Assembly: GCA_029569475.1 (NCBI GenBank)
Contig: JAKQSZ010000026.1
Location: 1 to 64,000 of the forward strand
Length of the DNA stretch: 64,000 nucleotides
Source: Candidatus Eiseniibacteriota bacterium
Lineage (GTDB): Bacteria; Eisenbacteria; RBG-16-71-46; CAIMUX01
Direction of reading: 5' to 3'
In this document: one piece after another, positions 37,909 through 46,747 of the stretch
Position numbering within the stretch: position 1 is the stretch's first letter
How the letters are laid out: every line of letters begins with the position of its first letter
The notes under the pieces: generated by a model
The model's database searches: none
Told to the model about the DNA's origin: nothing
What the model saw: the letters and a program-made list of their open reading frames with translations, nothing else
Made by a program: the position numbers and the translations under genes

Positions 37909-39312
37909 ATGGCTGGCATTGGTCGCGGCGCCCCGGCGCCGGAAGGGCGCTTCGGAGACCCGTCGCAGCTGTGGACCCCGTCGGATTCGCTCATCCTGCG
38001 GAATCTCCAGGTCGTGGATCCCGAGGGGGAGCGGCGGGGTATCTCCGATCTGTGGATCAAGAACGGCGTCCTGGAGGCGATGGCTCCTTCGCTGCCCGAG
38101 ATCGAGGGGCTCGAAGCGGACTTCGACGGCGCCGCCGTCATGCCCGGTCTCTTCGACATGCACGTGCACCTGCGCGAGCCGGGGGGCGAGGATGCGGAGA
38201 CCATCCGCAGCGGCGCGCTGGCGGCGGCGCGCGGCGGCTTCACCGGCGTGGCCTGCATGCCGAACACCCCCGTTCGCATCGACCAGCGCTCGGTGGTGGA
38301 TCTGGTCCAGGCCCGGGCGGCCGAGGCGTGCGGAACGGAGGTCCATCCGGTCGCGGCCATGACAAAGAACCTCGAGGGCAAGGAGCTGACCGAACTGGCC
38401 GAGTTGGCCGAAGCCGGCGCGGTGGCCGCCTCCGACGACGGGCTCCCCGTCATGAACAGCGAAGTCTGCCGTCGCGCCATGGAGTACGCCCGCATGTGCG
38501 GCCTGCCGGTGCTGGTGCACTGCGAGGATCTGGCGCTGCGGGGACAGGGGGTGATGAACGAGGGCTACTGGTCGACGGTCCTGGGGTTGCGCGGGATCCC
38601 GCCCGCCTGCGAGGAGATCGGGGTGGCCCGCGACATCCTTCTGGCCGAACTGACGGGCTGCCGGGTGCACCTCTGCCATCTGAGCACGCGGGGCAGCGTG
38701 GAACTGCTGCGGGCGGCCCGCGAGCGAGGAGTCGCGGTGACGGCCGAGACCGCGCCGCACTACCTGACCCTGACCGACGAGAGCCTGAAGAGCTTCGACT
38801 CGTCCTTCAAGATGAACCCGCCGCTGCGGACCGCGGCCGATGTCGCCGCGCTGCGCGCCGCGGTCAAGTCGGGGCTGATCGAGGTCATCGCCACCGATCA
38901 CGCGCCGCACACGCCCCAGTCCAAGGACGTCGAACTCGACCAGGCGCCATTCGGCGTCATCGGCCTGGAGACCTCCTTCGGCGTCTCGTACCGGGCCATG
39001 GTCGCCGAGGAGGGTATGAAGTTGGAAGACCTCGTCCGGCGCATGGCGGTGGCTCCGCGCCGCATCCTCGGCCTGCGCGGCGGACGCCTCGAGGTGGGGC
39101 AGCCCGCCGACTTCACCATCATCGACCTGGCCTGGCAATGGACGGTGGAGGCGGCGCGCTTCGCCTCGCAGGGCCGCAACTGCCCCTTCGAGGGCTGGAC
39201 GCTGCCCGGCAAGGTCCTGTTGACCATGGCGGCCGGTCGCGTCACGCATGCGGCGGCGGCGCCGCAACGCGGCGGGCCTTCCCCCGCGCCTCCGGAGCGC
39301 CTGCGACGATGA
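37909..39312 (+). CDS. pyrC: Dihydroorotase, class I
   Basis: 467 residues. The amidohydrolase metal motif FDMHVHLREPG (His85, His87), VLVHCEDL, HLCHLSTRGS and VIATDHAPHT are intact, and ASDDGLPV supplies the Asp used by class I enzymes in place of a carboxylated lysine. It cyclises carbamoyl-aspartate to dihydroorotate. ATG 37909 is preferred because GGAGG lies 8 bases upstream; an earlier in-frame ATG at 37891 has no site. Slightly long at the N-terminus. Overlaps the next gene (ATGA). Confidence 0.95.
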   Translation: MAGIGRGAPAPEGRFGDPSQLWTPSDSLILRNLQVVDPEGERRGISDLWIKNGVLEAMAPSLPEIEGLEADFDGAAVMPGLFDMHVHLREPGGEDAETIRSGALAAARGGFTGVACMPNTPVRIDQRSVVDLVQARAAEACGTEVHPVAAMTKNLEGKELTELAELAEAGAVAASDDGLPVMNSEVCRRAMEYARMCGLPVLVHCEDLALRGQGVMNEGYWSTVLGLRGIPPACEEIGVARDILLAELTGCRVHLCHLSTRGSVELLRAARERGVAVTAETAPHYLTLTDESLKSFDSSFKMNPPLRTAADVAALRAAVKSGLIEVIATDHAPHTPQSKDVELDQAPFGVIGLETSFGVSYRAMVAEEGMKLEDLVRRMAVAPRRILGLRGGRLEVGQPADFTIIDLAWQWTVEAARFASQGRNCPFEGWTLPGKVLLTMAAGRVTHAAAAPQRGGPSPAPPERLRR

Positions 39313-41360
39313 ACGGGCGCGGGGCGGCGCCTCGACCTGCGGCGCCGGCCGGGGCGTGCCGGCCCGGAACGTGCCGGCCCGGAACGTGCCGCACCGAAGC
39401 GGGCCGGCTCCCCCTCCCGGCCGGCCTGCTGGCGGGATGGCTGGCGGCCGCGGCCATCCTGGCCGTCGCGTCCGGCTGCACCTACTTCAACACGTTCTAC
39501 TTCGCCAAGAAATACTATGCGCAGGCCGAGCGGTCCGTCCGCCGGTCCGAGTCGGACAAGCTCCCGCCGGATGCCGCGCAGAAGTACGACGAGGCCATCA
39601 AGCAGTGCGCCAAGGTGCTGGCCCACCACGCCGGCAGCCGCTGGACCGATGACGCGATCTACCTGATGGGGGCCTCCTACTACGGCAAGCGGGAGTTCGA
39701 CACCGCGCTGAAGAAGTTCGACGAGCTGATCGCCAACTATCCGCAATCGGACCTCGTGCCGAAGGCGGAATTCATGAGCGGCCTTTGCCACTTCGAACGC
39801 CGCAACTACGAGATGATGCAGGCGGCCTTCGAACGAACCTTGCAGAGAAAACCGAAGTTCGAACGCCGCGACGAGATCCTCTTCACGCTCGGCCAGGCGG
39901 CCAAGGCGAGACGCGACTGGCGCGAGGCGATCCGCCACTACCGGGAACTGGTGCGCGTCTTCCCGGGCAGCGAGCGCGGACAGGAGGCCTTCCTCCTGAT
40001 CGGCGACATGTACTTCGACCAGGGCTTGGTCGACAGCGCGCTCATCGCCTACGACGAACTGGTCCGGCGCGCCGAGACCGAGAAGGCCTACCGTGAAGCC
40101 GTCATCAAGTCCTCCGACACCCTGGTCCGCCTGGGACGCGCCGACGCAGCCATCCGGCAGCTCGATAAGCTTCTGCCCGACGACACCGGAAGCAACCGGC
40201 CGGCGGAGGACTGGCCGGCGAGTGTGCGCATCCACCTGGCCCAGGCGCACAACTCACGCGGAGAGCACGACGAGGCGTTGCGCCTGCTGCGTGAGGCGAC
40301 CACCCTCTACCCCGGTTCCAGCCATGCCGCCGAGGCCCAGTTCCAGATCGGCTATACCTACGAGGTGCACATGGACTCGCTGGCCGCGGCCCGCAAGGCC
40401 TATGACCAGGTTTCCACGATGGGCTCGCGCAGCGTCTTTCGCGAGCAGGCCTTGCTGCGGGCCAAGGATCTGCAGCAGCTCGAGACCCTCGCGGAGGCGG
40501 GCGGCGCCGACAGCGTGGCCGGGAGCGATCTGGCGATGGCGTCGCTGAAGATCGCCGAGCTGCAGCTTTTCTCGCAGAACCGGGTGGAGGAAGCGCGGAC
40601 GAAGTATCGCGAGGTCGTCGAGTTGTATCCGGGGACGCCGGCCGCGCCCCGGGCGGCGTACGCGCTGGCCTGGATCCGCCTGCATCGCGTGGAGGGGGAG
40701 CGCGACAGCGCGCTCGCTGACTTCCGGCGCGTGGTCGAGAGCTATCCGGCATCCCGCGCGGCCCGTGGCGCGGTCGGCCTGTTGGTGATGGAGGACGCCG
40801 ACACGAGCGGCCTCACCGCCATCCTCGCCTCGGTCGAGCCGGACACGCTGGAAGCCGAACCGGCGCCGGTCGACGAAAAGCCGGAGGAGGAAGCCGCGCA
40901 GGTGGACTCGATGCCGCCGATGCCGCGGTTCGGCGGGGCTTCGGACGTCAACGCGGTGGAACAAGGGGGGGAAGAGATGGACGGACCTGGTCTCTCGCGT
41001 CTGCGGCGCCCGGGCGGGCGGGATGATCCCCGCCCGGTCGAATCTGTCGATGGGATCGATAGCCTGGCATCCAGACGGCGCTTCCTGCCGCCCTCTCAGG
41101 AAGCTCCATTGCCTCGTCAGGACTCGCTGGCGCCGCCGCCGGATTCGCTGCCTCCGCCTCAGGGCTCGCCGGTTCCGCCGCCGGATACCCTGCCGTCATG
41201 GCCCGACACTCTGCCGCCGCCGGATTCCCTGCCTCCGTTGCCGGAACTTCCGCCGCTGCCCGATACCCTGCCGCTGCCGGAGAGCCCCCGGCCGCCGGAC
41301 CAGCTTCCGCCGCCGCCGCCGGGCGATGATCCGCCCGATTCCGGCGTGAGGGAACCATGA
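39309..41360 (+). CDS. TPR lipoprotein (YbgF/BamD-like) with proline-rich tail, inside the pyr operon
   Basis: 683 residues. An Ala/Arg-rich start leads into a hydrophobic segment and lipobox (AILAVASGC), then TYFNTFYFAKKYY, a pattern I associate with FCB-group outer-membrane-assembly lipoproteins. Residues about 95-500 are TPR/outer-membrane-lipoprotein repeats (FDTALKKFDELIANYPQSD, WREAIRHYRELVRVFPGSE). The last 160 residues are low-complexity and Pro-rich (repeated Pro-Pro-Pro-Asp-Ser-Leu). It overlaps pyrC and pyrK by ATGA on both sides, so it is fully embedded in the pyrimidine operon although it is predicted to be a periplasmic envelope protein. Confidence 0.82.
   Translation: MNGRGAAPRPAAPAGACRPGTCRPGTCRTEAGRLPLPAGLLAGWLAAAAILAVASGCTYFNTFYFAKKYYAQAERSVRRSESDKLPPDAAQKYDEAIKQCAKVLAHHAGSRWTDDAIYLMGASYYGKREFDTALKKFDELIANYPQSDLVPKAEFMSGLCHFERRNYEMMQAAFERTLQRKPKFERRDEILFTLGQAAKARRDWREAIRHYRELVRVFPGSERGQEAFLLIGDMYFDQGLVDSALIAYDELVRRAETEKAYREAVIKSSDTLVRLGRADAAIRQLDKLLPDDTGSNRPAEDWPASVRIHLAQAHNSRGEHDEALRLLREATTLYPGSSHAAEAQFQIGYTYEVHMDSLAAARKAYDQVSTMGSRSVFREQALLRAKDLQQLETLAEAGGADSVAGSDLAMASLKIAELQLFSQNRVEEARTKYREVVELYPGTPAAPRAAYALAWIRLHRVEGERDSALADFRRVVESYPASRAARGAVGLLVMEDADTSGLTAILASVEPDTLEAEPAPVDEKPEEEAAQVDSMPPMPRFGGASDVNAVEQGGEEMDGPGLSRLRRPGGRDDPRPVESVDGIDSLASRRRFLPPSQEAPLPRQDSLAPPPDSLPPPQGSPVPPPDTLPSWPDTLPPPDSLPPLPELPPLPDTLPLPESPRPPDQLPPPPPGDDPPDSGVREP
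39361..39390. repeat. 15-bp tandem duplication
   Basis: GGCCCGGAACGTGCC is repeated exactly at 39361-39375 and 39376-39390 within the N-terminal coding region of the TPR lipoprotein, adding an in-frame five-residue repeat (Arg-Pro-Gly-Thr-Cys). Confidence 0.85.
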
Positions 41361-42193
41361 CCGCGCCCGCTCCGGCGCAGGCCGTGGCGCGCGTTCTGGT
41401 CAACCAGAGGCTCACCAATGAAATCCACGAGATCCACCTGCGGCTTCCGTTGGACTGGGGACCGGCTCTCCCCGGGCAGTTCGTGATGCTGGAGTGTCCT
41501 CCGGCGGAGCTCTTCGGGTTGCGGCGCCCCTTCAGCCTCTCGGCGTGCCGGCGCACGGATCTCGGGGTCGACCTGGAGATCGTCTACGGAGCGGTCGGCC
41601 TCAGGACCCGAGCCCTCGCGCGCTTGCGCCCCGGCGACCGGGTGGAGCTGTCGGGCCCGTTCGGGCGGCCGTTCACGCGCCTTCCGGGACGGGTGCCGGT
41701 GCTGGTCGCGGGCGGGCGGGGCATTGCCCCGATCCTCATGCTGGCCGAGGCGTGGGCGCCGGAGGAGCCGCACGGACTGCTGCTCTACGGGGTCCGCCAC
41801 CAGGCGCAGCTCGTTCCGGTCTTGCAGCCTCCGTACCCGCTGCACGTGGCCACCGATGACGGCTCCGAGGGGTTTCGCGGCACGGTCATCGCGCTGCTCG
41901 ACGAGCTGTGCCTCACCGGGGTGGTCCGGCGGGAGGAGTGCGCACTCTACGCCTGCGGGCCCAACCGCATGCTGGCGGCCCTGGCCGCGTGGGCCGCGCC
42001 GCGGCGGGTCCCCTGCCTTGTTTCGCTCGAAACCCACTTCGGCTGCGGCCTGGGAATCTGCGCCGGCTGCGCCGTGCCGGTCCGGCCGCGCCCGGGGGAG
42101 GCCGGCGACGCGTTCCATCGTTACGCCTTCGCCTGCGTCGATGGGCCGGTGATGGATGCCACCCGGGTCGAGTGGGAGGGCTTGGCGGAATGA
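41357..42193 (+). CDS. pyrK: Dihydroorotate dehydrogenase B electron-transfer subunit
   Basis: 278 residues. A ferredoxin-reductase FAD domain (LRRPFSLSACRR, the RxFS flavin motif), an NAD-binding region (VPVLVAGGRGIAPILMLAE) and a C-terminal 2Fe-2S cluster motif HFGCGLGICAGCAVPV with a fourth Cys in FACVDGP. It passes electrons from dihydroorotate oxidation in PyrD to NAD. Coupled to the TPR lipoprotein and to pyrD by ATGA overlaps. Confidence 0.95.
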   Translation: MTAPAPAQAVARVLVNQRLTNEIHEIHLRLPLDWGPALPGQFVMLECPPAELFGLRRPFSLSACRRTDLGVDLEIVYGAVGLRTRALARLRPGDRVELSGPFGRPFTRLPGRVPVLVAGGRGIAPILMLAEAWAPEEPHGLLLYGVRHQAQLVPVLQPPYPLHVATDDGSEGFRGTVIALLDELCLTGVVRREECALYACGPNRMLAALAAWAAPRRVPCLVSLETHFGCGLGICAGCAVPVRPRPGEAGDAFHRYAFACVDGPVMDATRVEWEGLAE

Positions 42194-43134
42194 CTCCCGA
42201 ACAGGAAAGGCCGGCGCCGCTCTCGGTTCGCCTGGGACCGGTCCGCCTGCCCAACCCGGTCCTCACCGCCTCGGGAACCTTCGGGTATGGCGCGGAATCT
42301 CCGGGGCTGACGGCCACGCGGCGGCTGGGCGGCATCGTCACCAAGACGGTGACCCTCGAGCCGCGTGCCGGCAACCCGCCGCCGCGGCTGGCGGAGACGC
42401 CGGCCGGGCTGCTCAACTCCATCGGCCTGCAGAATGTCGGGGTGGAGGCCTTCTGCCGGGAGAAGCTGCCCCGGCTGCGCGAACTAGGCATGGCGCTGAT
42501 CGTCTCCGTAGGGGGCCGCCGTCCCGAGGAGTATGCCGAGGTGGCCCGACGGCTCTCCGGCGAGCCGGGGATCATGGCGCTGGAAGTCAACATCTCGTGC
42601 CCGAACGTCAAGGAGGGGGGACTGGAGTTCTGCCAGTCCGAGAAGGCCGCCGCCGAGGTGATCGCCGGGATCCGGCGGACGACCGGGCTGCCTCTCTGGA
42701 TCAAGCTCAGCCCCAATGTTACCCGCATCGGAGATCTGGCCCGCGTGGTCGAGGACAACGGCGGCGACGGCATCACGGCGGTCAACACGTTCGTCGGGTT
42801 GAGCGTGGATGTCCGCACGCGGCGCAGCCGCCTCTGGCGCGGTTCGGGGGGGCTCTCCGGGCCGGCCATCCGGCCGTTGGCGCTGGCCAAGGTGCATGAG
42901 GTGGTGCGCCACACCCGCCTGCCGGTGATCGGCGCGGGCGGAATCGCCACGGCCCAGGATGCGCTCGAGTTCCTCATTGTCGGAGCGCGCGCCGTGCAGA
43001 TCGGCACCGCTCTCTTCCGGGATCCGGCCGCCGGCGCGCTCGTGGTGGAGGGTCTCCAGCGCTACCTGGAGGAGCAGAAGCTGGAGTCCATCGAGCAGCT
43101 CATCGGCACCTACATCGAAGGAGGCGCTCATTGA
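42190..43134 (+). CDS. pyrD: Dihydroorotate dehydrogenase B catalytic subunit (class 1B)
   Basis: 314 residues. FMN-enzyme motifs PVLTASGTFGYG, NSIGLQNVGVE, EVNISCPNVKEGG with the class 1 catalytic Cys137, and IGAGGIATAQDALEFL. The presence of pyrK next to it confirms the NAD-linked 1B type. The start ATG overlaps the pyrK stop (ATGA), and the end overlaps pyrF (TTGA). Confidence 0.96.
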   Translation: MTPEQERPAPLSVRLGPVRLPNPVLTASGTFGYGAESPGLTATRRLGGIVTKTVTLEPRAGNPPPRLAETPAGLLNSIGLQNVGVEAFCREKLPRLRELGMALIVSVGGRRPEEYAEVARRLSGEPGIMALEVNISCPNVKEGGLEFCQSEKAAAEVIAGIRRTTGLPLWIKLSPNVTRIGDLARVVEDNGGDGITAVNTFVGLSVDVRTRRSRLWRGSGGLSGPAIRPLALAKVHEVVRHTRLPVIGAGGIATAQDALEFLIVGARAVQIGTALFRDPAAGALVVEGLQRYLEEQKLESIEQLIGTYIEGGAH

Positions 43135-43865
43135 AGCACAACGATGACCTGCCGGGACCGCCCCGGCCGGCGCGCTCCGCCGAGCGCGTGGTGGTGGCCC
43201 TGGACGTGCCGGACCGCGCGCAGGCGCTCGGCCTGGTGGAAATGCTGGGAGACGCGGTGCTCTGGTACAAGGTGGGCATGGAGCTCTTCTACGCCGAGGG
43301 CGCGGGCCTGGTGGAAGAACTCGGCCGCCGCGAGAAGAAGGTCTTTCTCGACCTGAAGCTTCACGACATCCCCAACACCATGGCCTCGGCCCTGCGCAGT
43401 CTCACGCGGCTTCCCATCCACCTGACCACGCTGCACGCCGCCGCGGGACCCGAGGCCCTGGATGCCTGCGCGGCGGTCGTGCGGGAGCGGACCGGGGCCG
43501 GCCGTCCAGCGCTCGGTCTCCTGGGGGTCACCCGGTTGACGAGCCTGCCGCCACCGGAACCAAAACGTCCCTGGGATGACGTGGTCGAACTCGCGGGGAT
43601 GGCCGTGCGTGCCGGCCTCGACGGTTGGATCGCTCCGGCCGCCGCGGCCCCGGCGCTGCGACAGGCGCACGGGGCGAATCCAGTGCTCGTCTGCCCGGGC
43701 ATCCGGCTGCCCGAACATGAGCGCCAGGACCAGGTCGCCGTGGGGACGCCCGAGGCGGCGGTAGCCGGAGGCGCGGACTGGATCGTGGTGGGCCGGCCCG
43801 TGACCCGGGCAGCGGATCCTCGCGCGGCGGTCGAGGCCATCCTGGCCCGGCTCGATGGCGCCTGA
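43131..43865 (+). CDS. pyrF: Orotidine 5'-phosphate decarboxylase
   Basis: 244 residues, group I OMP decarboxylase. VVALDVPDRAQAL, the catalytic KVFLDLKLHDIPNTM (Asp-Lys-type charged array), LVCPGIRL and DWIVVGRPVTRA are all present. It makes UMP. Start is TTG 43131 with GGAGG 7 bases upstream, overlapping the pyrD stop. It ends the operon; pyrE and carAB are not in the window. Confidence 0.95.
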   Translation: MKHNDDLPGPPRPARSAERVVVALDVPDRAQALGLVEMLGDAVLWYKVGMELFYAEGAGLVEELGRREKKVFLDLKLHDIPNTMASALRSLTRLPIHLTTLHAAAGPEALDACAAVVRERTGAGRPALGLLGVTRLTSLPPPEPKRPWDDVVELAGMAVRAGLDGWIAPAAAAPALRQAHGANPVLVCPGIRLPEHERQDQVAVGTPEAAVAGGADWIVVGRPVTRAADPRAAVEAILARLDGA

Positions 43866-43950
43866 GCCATCCCGGTTTTGAACGCCACCGGTGCGAAGCA
43901 AAGGGACACAGACCCTGATCGGCGGCGGTGGAGGCCCGGGGGCGGTCCGG

Positions 43951-43980
43951 TTGACCGGTCCTTGGGGAGCACGCTAGGAT
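43951..43980 (+). promoter_or_regulatory. Sigma-70-like promoter of the nucleotide-sugar operon
   Basis: TTGACC (43951-43956), 18-bp spacer, TAGGAT (43975-43980), 75 bases upstream of the UDP-glucose dehydrogenase start. Confidence 0.65.
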
Positions 43981-44055
43981 AGACAGGATTTTCACAAAAG
44001 CAGGACAGGGGGCCGCGGTTCCCGATTCGTGGCGAAAGGCGGGGGAGGCTTGAGC

Positions 44056-45504
44056 ATGCAGCGTATCGCGATGGTCGGAACCGGGTACGTCGGTCTGGTC
44101 ACCGGCGCCTGTCTGGCGGACTTCGGCAACCGGGTGATCTGCGTGGACCTCGACACCGAGAAGGTCGCCCGGCTGCGTGAGGGAAAGCTCCCGTTCTACG
44201 AGTTCTCGCTCGGCGAGGTCGTCGAACGGAACATGGCGCAGCGGCGTCTGTTCTTCACCTCGGATCTGGCCGAGGCCATCCGCAGCAGCAAGGTGATCTT
44301 CATCGCCGTCGGCACCCCCACCGGGAAGGACGGCGAGGCCGACCTGTCGCAGGTCTTTTCCGTGGCCAGCTCGATCGCCGAGCACATGAACTCCTACAAG
44401 CTGGTGGTCCAGAAGAGCACGGTTCCGGTCGGCACGGGCGAGAAGGTGCTGCGGACCATCGAGTCCCTGCTGAAGAAGAAGAACATGCCCTTCGACGTGG
44501 CCAGCAACCCGGAGTTCCTGCGCGAAGGTTCGGCGGTGGAGGACTTCATGCGCCCCGACCGCGTCGTCATCGGCACCTGGTCGAAGAAGGCCGAGGCCAT
44601 CCTGGAGGAGATCTATCGTCCGCTCTATCTGGGGGGCACCCCCATGGTGAAGGCGACGGTCCAGACTGCCGAGATGATCAAGTACGCCAGCAACGCCTTC
44701 CTCGCGACCAAGATCTCGTTCATCAACGAGATCGCCAACCTGTGCGAGGTCCTGGGCGCCGACGTCAAGGCGGTCGCCCGCGGCATGGGGCTGGACAACC
44801 GGATCGGCAACAAGTTCCTCCACGCCGGCGCCGGCTACGGCGGCTCCTGCTTCCCGAAGGACACGATGGCCCTGGCCAGCTTCGCGCGCGAGGCCAAGGT
44901 TCCCTCGCAGATCGTCGAGGCCACCATCGACGTCAACGCCCGGCAACGCACCCGCATGATGGACAAGGTCCACGAGATCGCGGGCAACCTGCGCGGCAAG
45001 GAGATCGCGGTCCTCGGGCTCTCCTTCAAGCCGCAGACCGATGACGTCCGCGAGTCGGTGGCGATCGACCTGATCGGCCTCATGCAGAAGGAGGGCGCGA
45101 GGGTCCGGGTCTTCGATCCGGTGGCGATGGAGGCCGCCGCACCTCTGCTGCAGGGCGTCACCTTCGCGCGCGATTCCTACGACGCGGCCACCGGCGCCGC
45201 CCTGCTCGTGATCGCCACGGAGTGGAACGAGTTCCGCGTCCTCGATCTGGCCAAGCTGCGCCGTCTGATGAAGGTGCCGGCGGTGGTCGACTGCCGCAAC
45301 ATCTACGAGCCCGAGGTGTTGACGAAAGCCGGCTTCGCCTACCGGGGCGTCGGCCGCGGTTCGCGGGTACCCCAGCGCAACGGCGGCGACGGCCGGACCG
45401 CCCGTGCCGGGCGCGCCTCCGCGTCCGCCCGGCCGAAAGCCGGGGCGCGGCGCCCGGCCGGATCCAACGGGGGAGTCTCGCGCCGGACCAGGGCGGGATG
45501 CTGA
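44056..45504 (+). CDS. ugd: UDP-glucose 6-dehydrogenase
   Basis: 482 residues. N-terminal NAD motif MVGTGYVGLVTGACLADFG, the central VGTPTGKDGEADLS, catalytic GGSCFPKD (Cys265), and C-terminal domain LGLSFKPQTDDVRES. It oxidises UDP-glucose to UDP-glucuronate (related GDP-mannose dehydrogenase is less likely). Start at ATG 44056, with GGGGGAGG 7 bases upstream; the in-frame GTG at 44029 lacks a site. The last 45 residues are an Arg/Gly/Ala-rich basic tail absent from typical enzymes (about 435 residues). Confidence 0.93.
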   Translation: MQRIAMVGTGYVGLVTGACLADFGNRVICVDLDTEKVARLREGKLPFYEFSLGEVVERNMAQRRLFFTSDLAEAIRSSKVIFIAVGTPTGKDGEADLSQVFSVASSIAEHMNSYKLVVQKSTVPVGTGEKVLRTIESLLKKKNMPFDVASNPEFLREGSAVEDFMRPDRVVIGTWSKKAEAILEEIYRPLYLGGTPMVKATVQTAEMIKYASNAFLATKISFINEIANLCEVLGADVKAVARGMGLDNRIGNKFLHAGAGYGGSCFPKDTMALASFAREAKVPSQIVEATIDVNARQRTRMMDKVHEIAGNLRGKEIAVLGLSFKPQTDDVRESVAIDLIGLMQKEGARVRVFDPVAMEAAAPLLQGVTFARDSYDAATGAALLVIATEWNEFRVLDLAKLRRLMKVPAVVDCRNIYEPEVLTKAGFAYRGVGRGSRVPQRNGGDGRTARAGRASASARPKAGARRPAGSNGGVSRRTRAGC

Positions 45505-45589
45505 CCATCATGGCGGGCTCGCCCCGGGCGCGCCTCGGCCGTCCGCGCGGCCTTCGAAGAGGACATTCGGTTTCGGAAAGGACGGGAAC

Positions 45590-46636
45590 TTGGCGGATCC
45601 ACTGGGCAGCGCGAACTTCCTCGTGACCGGGGGCGCCGGCTTCATCGGCTGCAACTTCGTCCACGAACTCCTGCGCAGGTTTCCGCAAGCGCGGGTGACC
45701 GTGCTGGACAAGCTCACCTACGCGGGGAATCCGGCCAACCTCGATCCGGTCCGCGACCATCCCGGGTTCCGCTTCGTGCGGGGGGACATCGCCGATGCCG
45801 CGGTGGTCGACCCTTTGATCGCGGAAGGTTTCGATTACGTCGTCAACTTCGCCGCCGAGACGCATGTGGACCGCTCGATCGGGGACCCTTCGTCGTTCGT
45901 GCGTACCGATGTCTTCGGCGTCTATGTCCTGCTCGAGGCGGTGCGGCGCCATCCGGTCCGGCGCTTCCTTCAGATCTCGACCGACGAGGTCTACGGAGAG
46001 ATCCTGGGGGATCCCGTCACCGAGGAAGGCCCGCTGAAGCCGCGCAATCCCTACGCCGCCAGCAAGGCCGGCGGCGACCGGCTGGCCTTCTCCTACTGGG
46101 CCACTTACGGACTGCCGGTGGTCGTGACGCGCTGCTCGAACAATTACGGGCCTCACCAGTACCCCGAGAAGCTGATCCCGCTCTTCATCACCAACGCCTT
46201 CGAGGACCAGCCTCTGCCGGTCTACGGCGACGGCCGGAACACCCGGGACTGGATCCATGTCCTCGACCACGTGGACGCGCTCCTGACGCTGCTGGCCGCC
46301 GACGGGGTCGATGGGGAGGTCTGGAACATCGGCGCGGGCAACGAACTCGATGTGCTGACCATCACCGACCACCTCCTGCGCTACACGGGGAAGCCGAAGT
46401 CCCTGCTGGCGTACGTGGTCGACCGGCCCGGGCACGATCGCCGCTATGCCCTGGATTGTTCCAGGCTCACGGAACGCACCGGCTGGCGCCCCCGCCGCGA
46501 TTTCGCGGAGGGACTGCGCGAGACGGTCGACTGGTACCGGCAGAATCGGGCCTGGTGGGAACCGCTCAAGAGCGGCGAGTTCCGCGAGTACTATCAGCGT
46601 AACTACAAGTTCATCACCCCCGGATCATCCGACTGA
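45590..46636 (+). CDS. dTDP-glucose 4,6-dehydratase (RmlB-like)
   Basis: 348 residues. NFLVTGGAGFIGCNFVHELL (NAD site), FAAETHVDRSI, ISTDEVYGE with the Thr-Asp-Glu triad of 4,6-dehydratases, YAASKAGGDRL (Tyr/Lys pair) and SNNYGPHQYPEKLIPLFI match RmlB closely. It converts dTDP-glucose to the 4-keto-6-deoxy sugar. No ATG or GTG lies near the domain start; TTG 45590 with AAGGA about 9 bases upstream is the best start. It may also supply keto-sugar substrates to other glycan enzymes. The next gene starts 111 bases after its stop. Confidence 0.88.
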   Translation: MADPLGSANFLVTGGAGFIGCNFVHELLRRFPQARVTVLDKLTYAGNPANLDPVRDHPGFRFVRGDIADAAVVDPLIAEGFDYVVNFAAETHVDRSIGDPSSFVRTDVFGVYVLLEAVRRHPVRRFLQISTDEVYGEILGDPVTEEGPLKPRNPYAASKAGGDRLAFSYWATYGLPVVVTRCSNNYGPHQYPEKLIPLFITNAFEDQPLPVYGDGRNTRDWIHVLDHVDALLTLLAADGVDGEVWNIGAGNELDVLTITDHLLRYTGKPKSLLAYVVDRPGHDRRYALDCSRLTERTGWRPRRDFAEGLRETVDWYRQNRAWWEPLKSGEFREYYQRNYKFITPGSSD

Positions 46637-46747
46637 CGTCGGGTGGCGCCGTTCCGCGGATGAGGCGGCAAGGCGCCGCCGCTTCGCCGGCGGTCGTGGC
46701 CGGGGCCAGCGCGGCGCCGGGGCCTGGAGAAACAAGGAGAAGACAAC

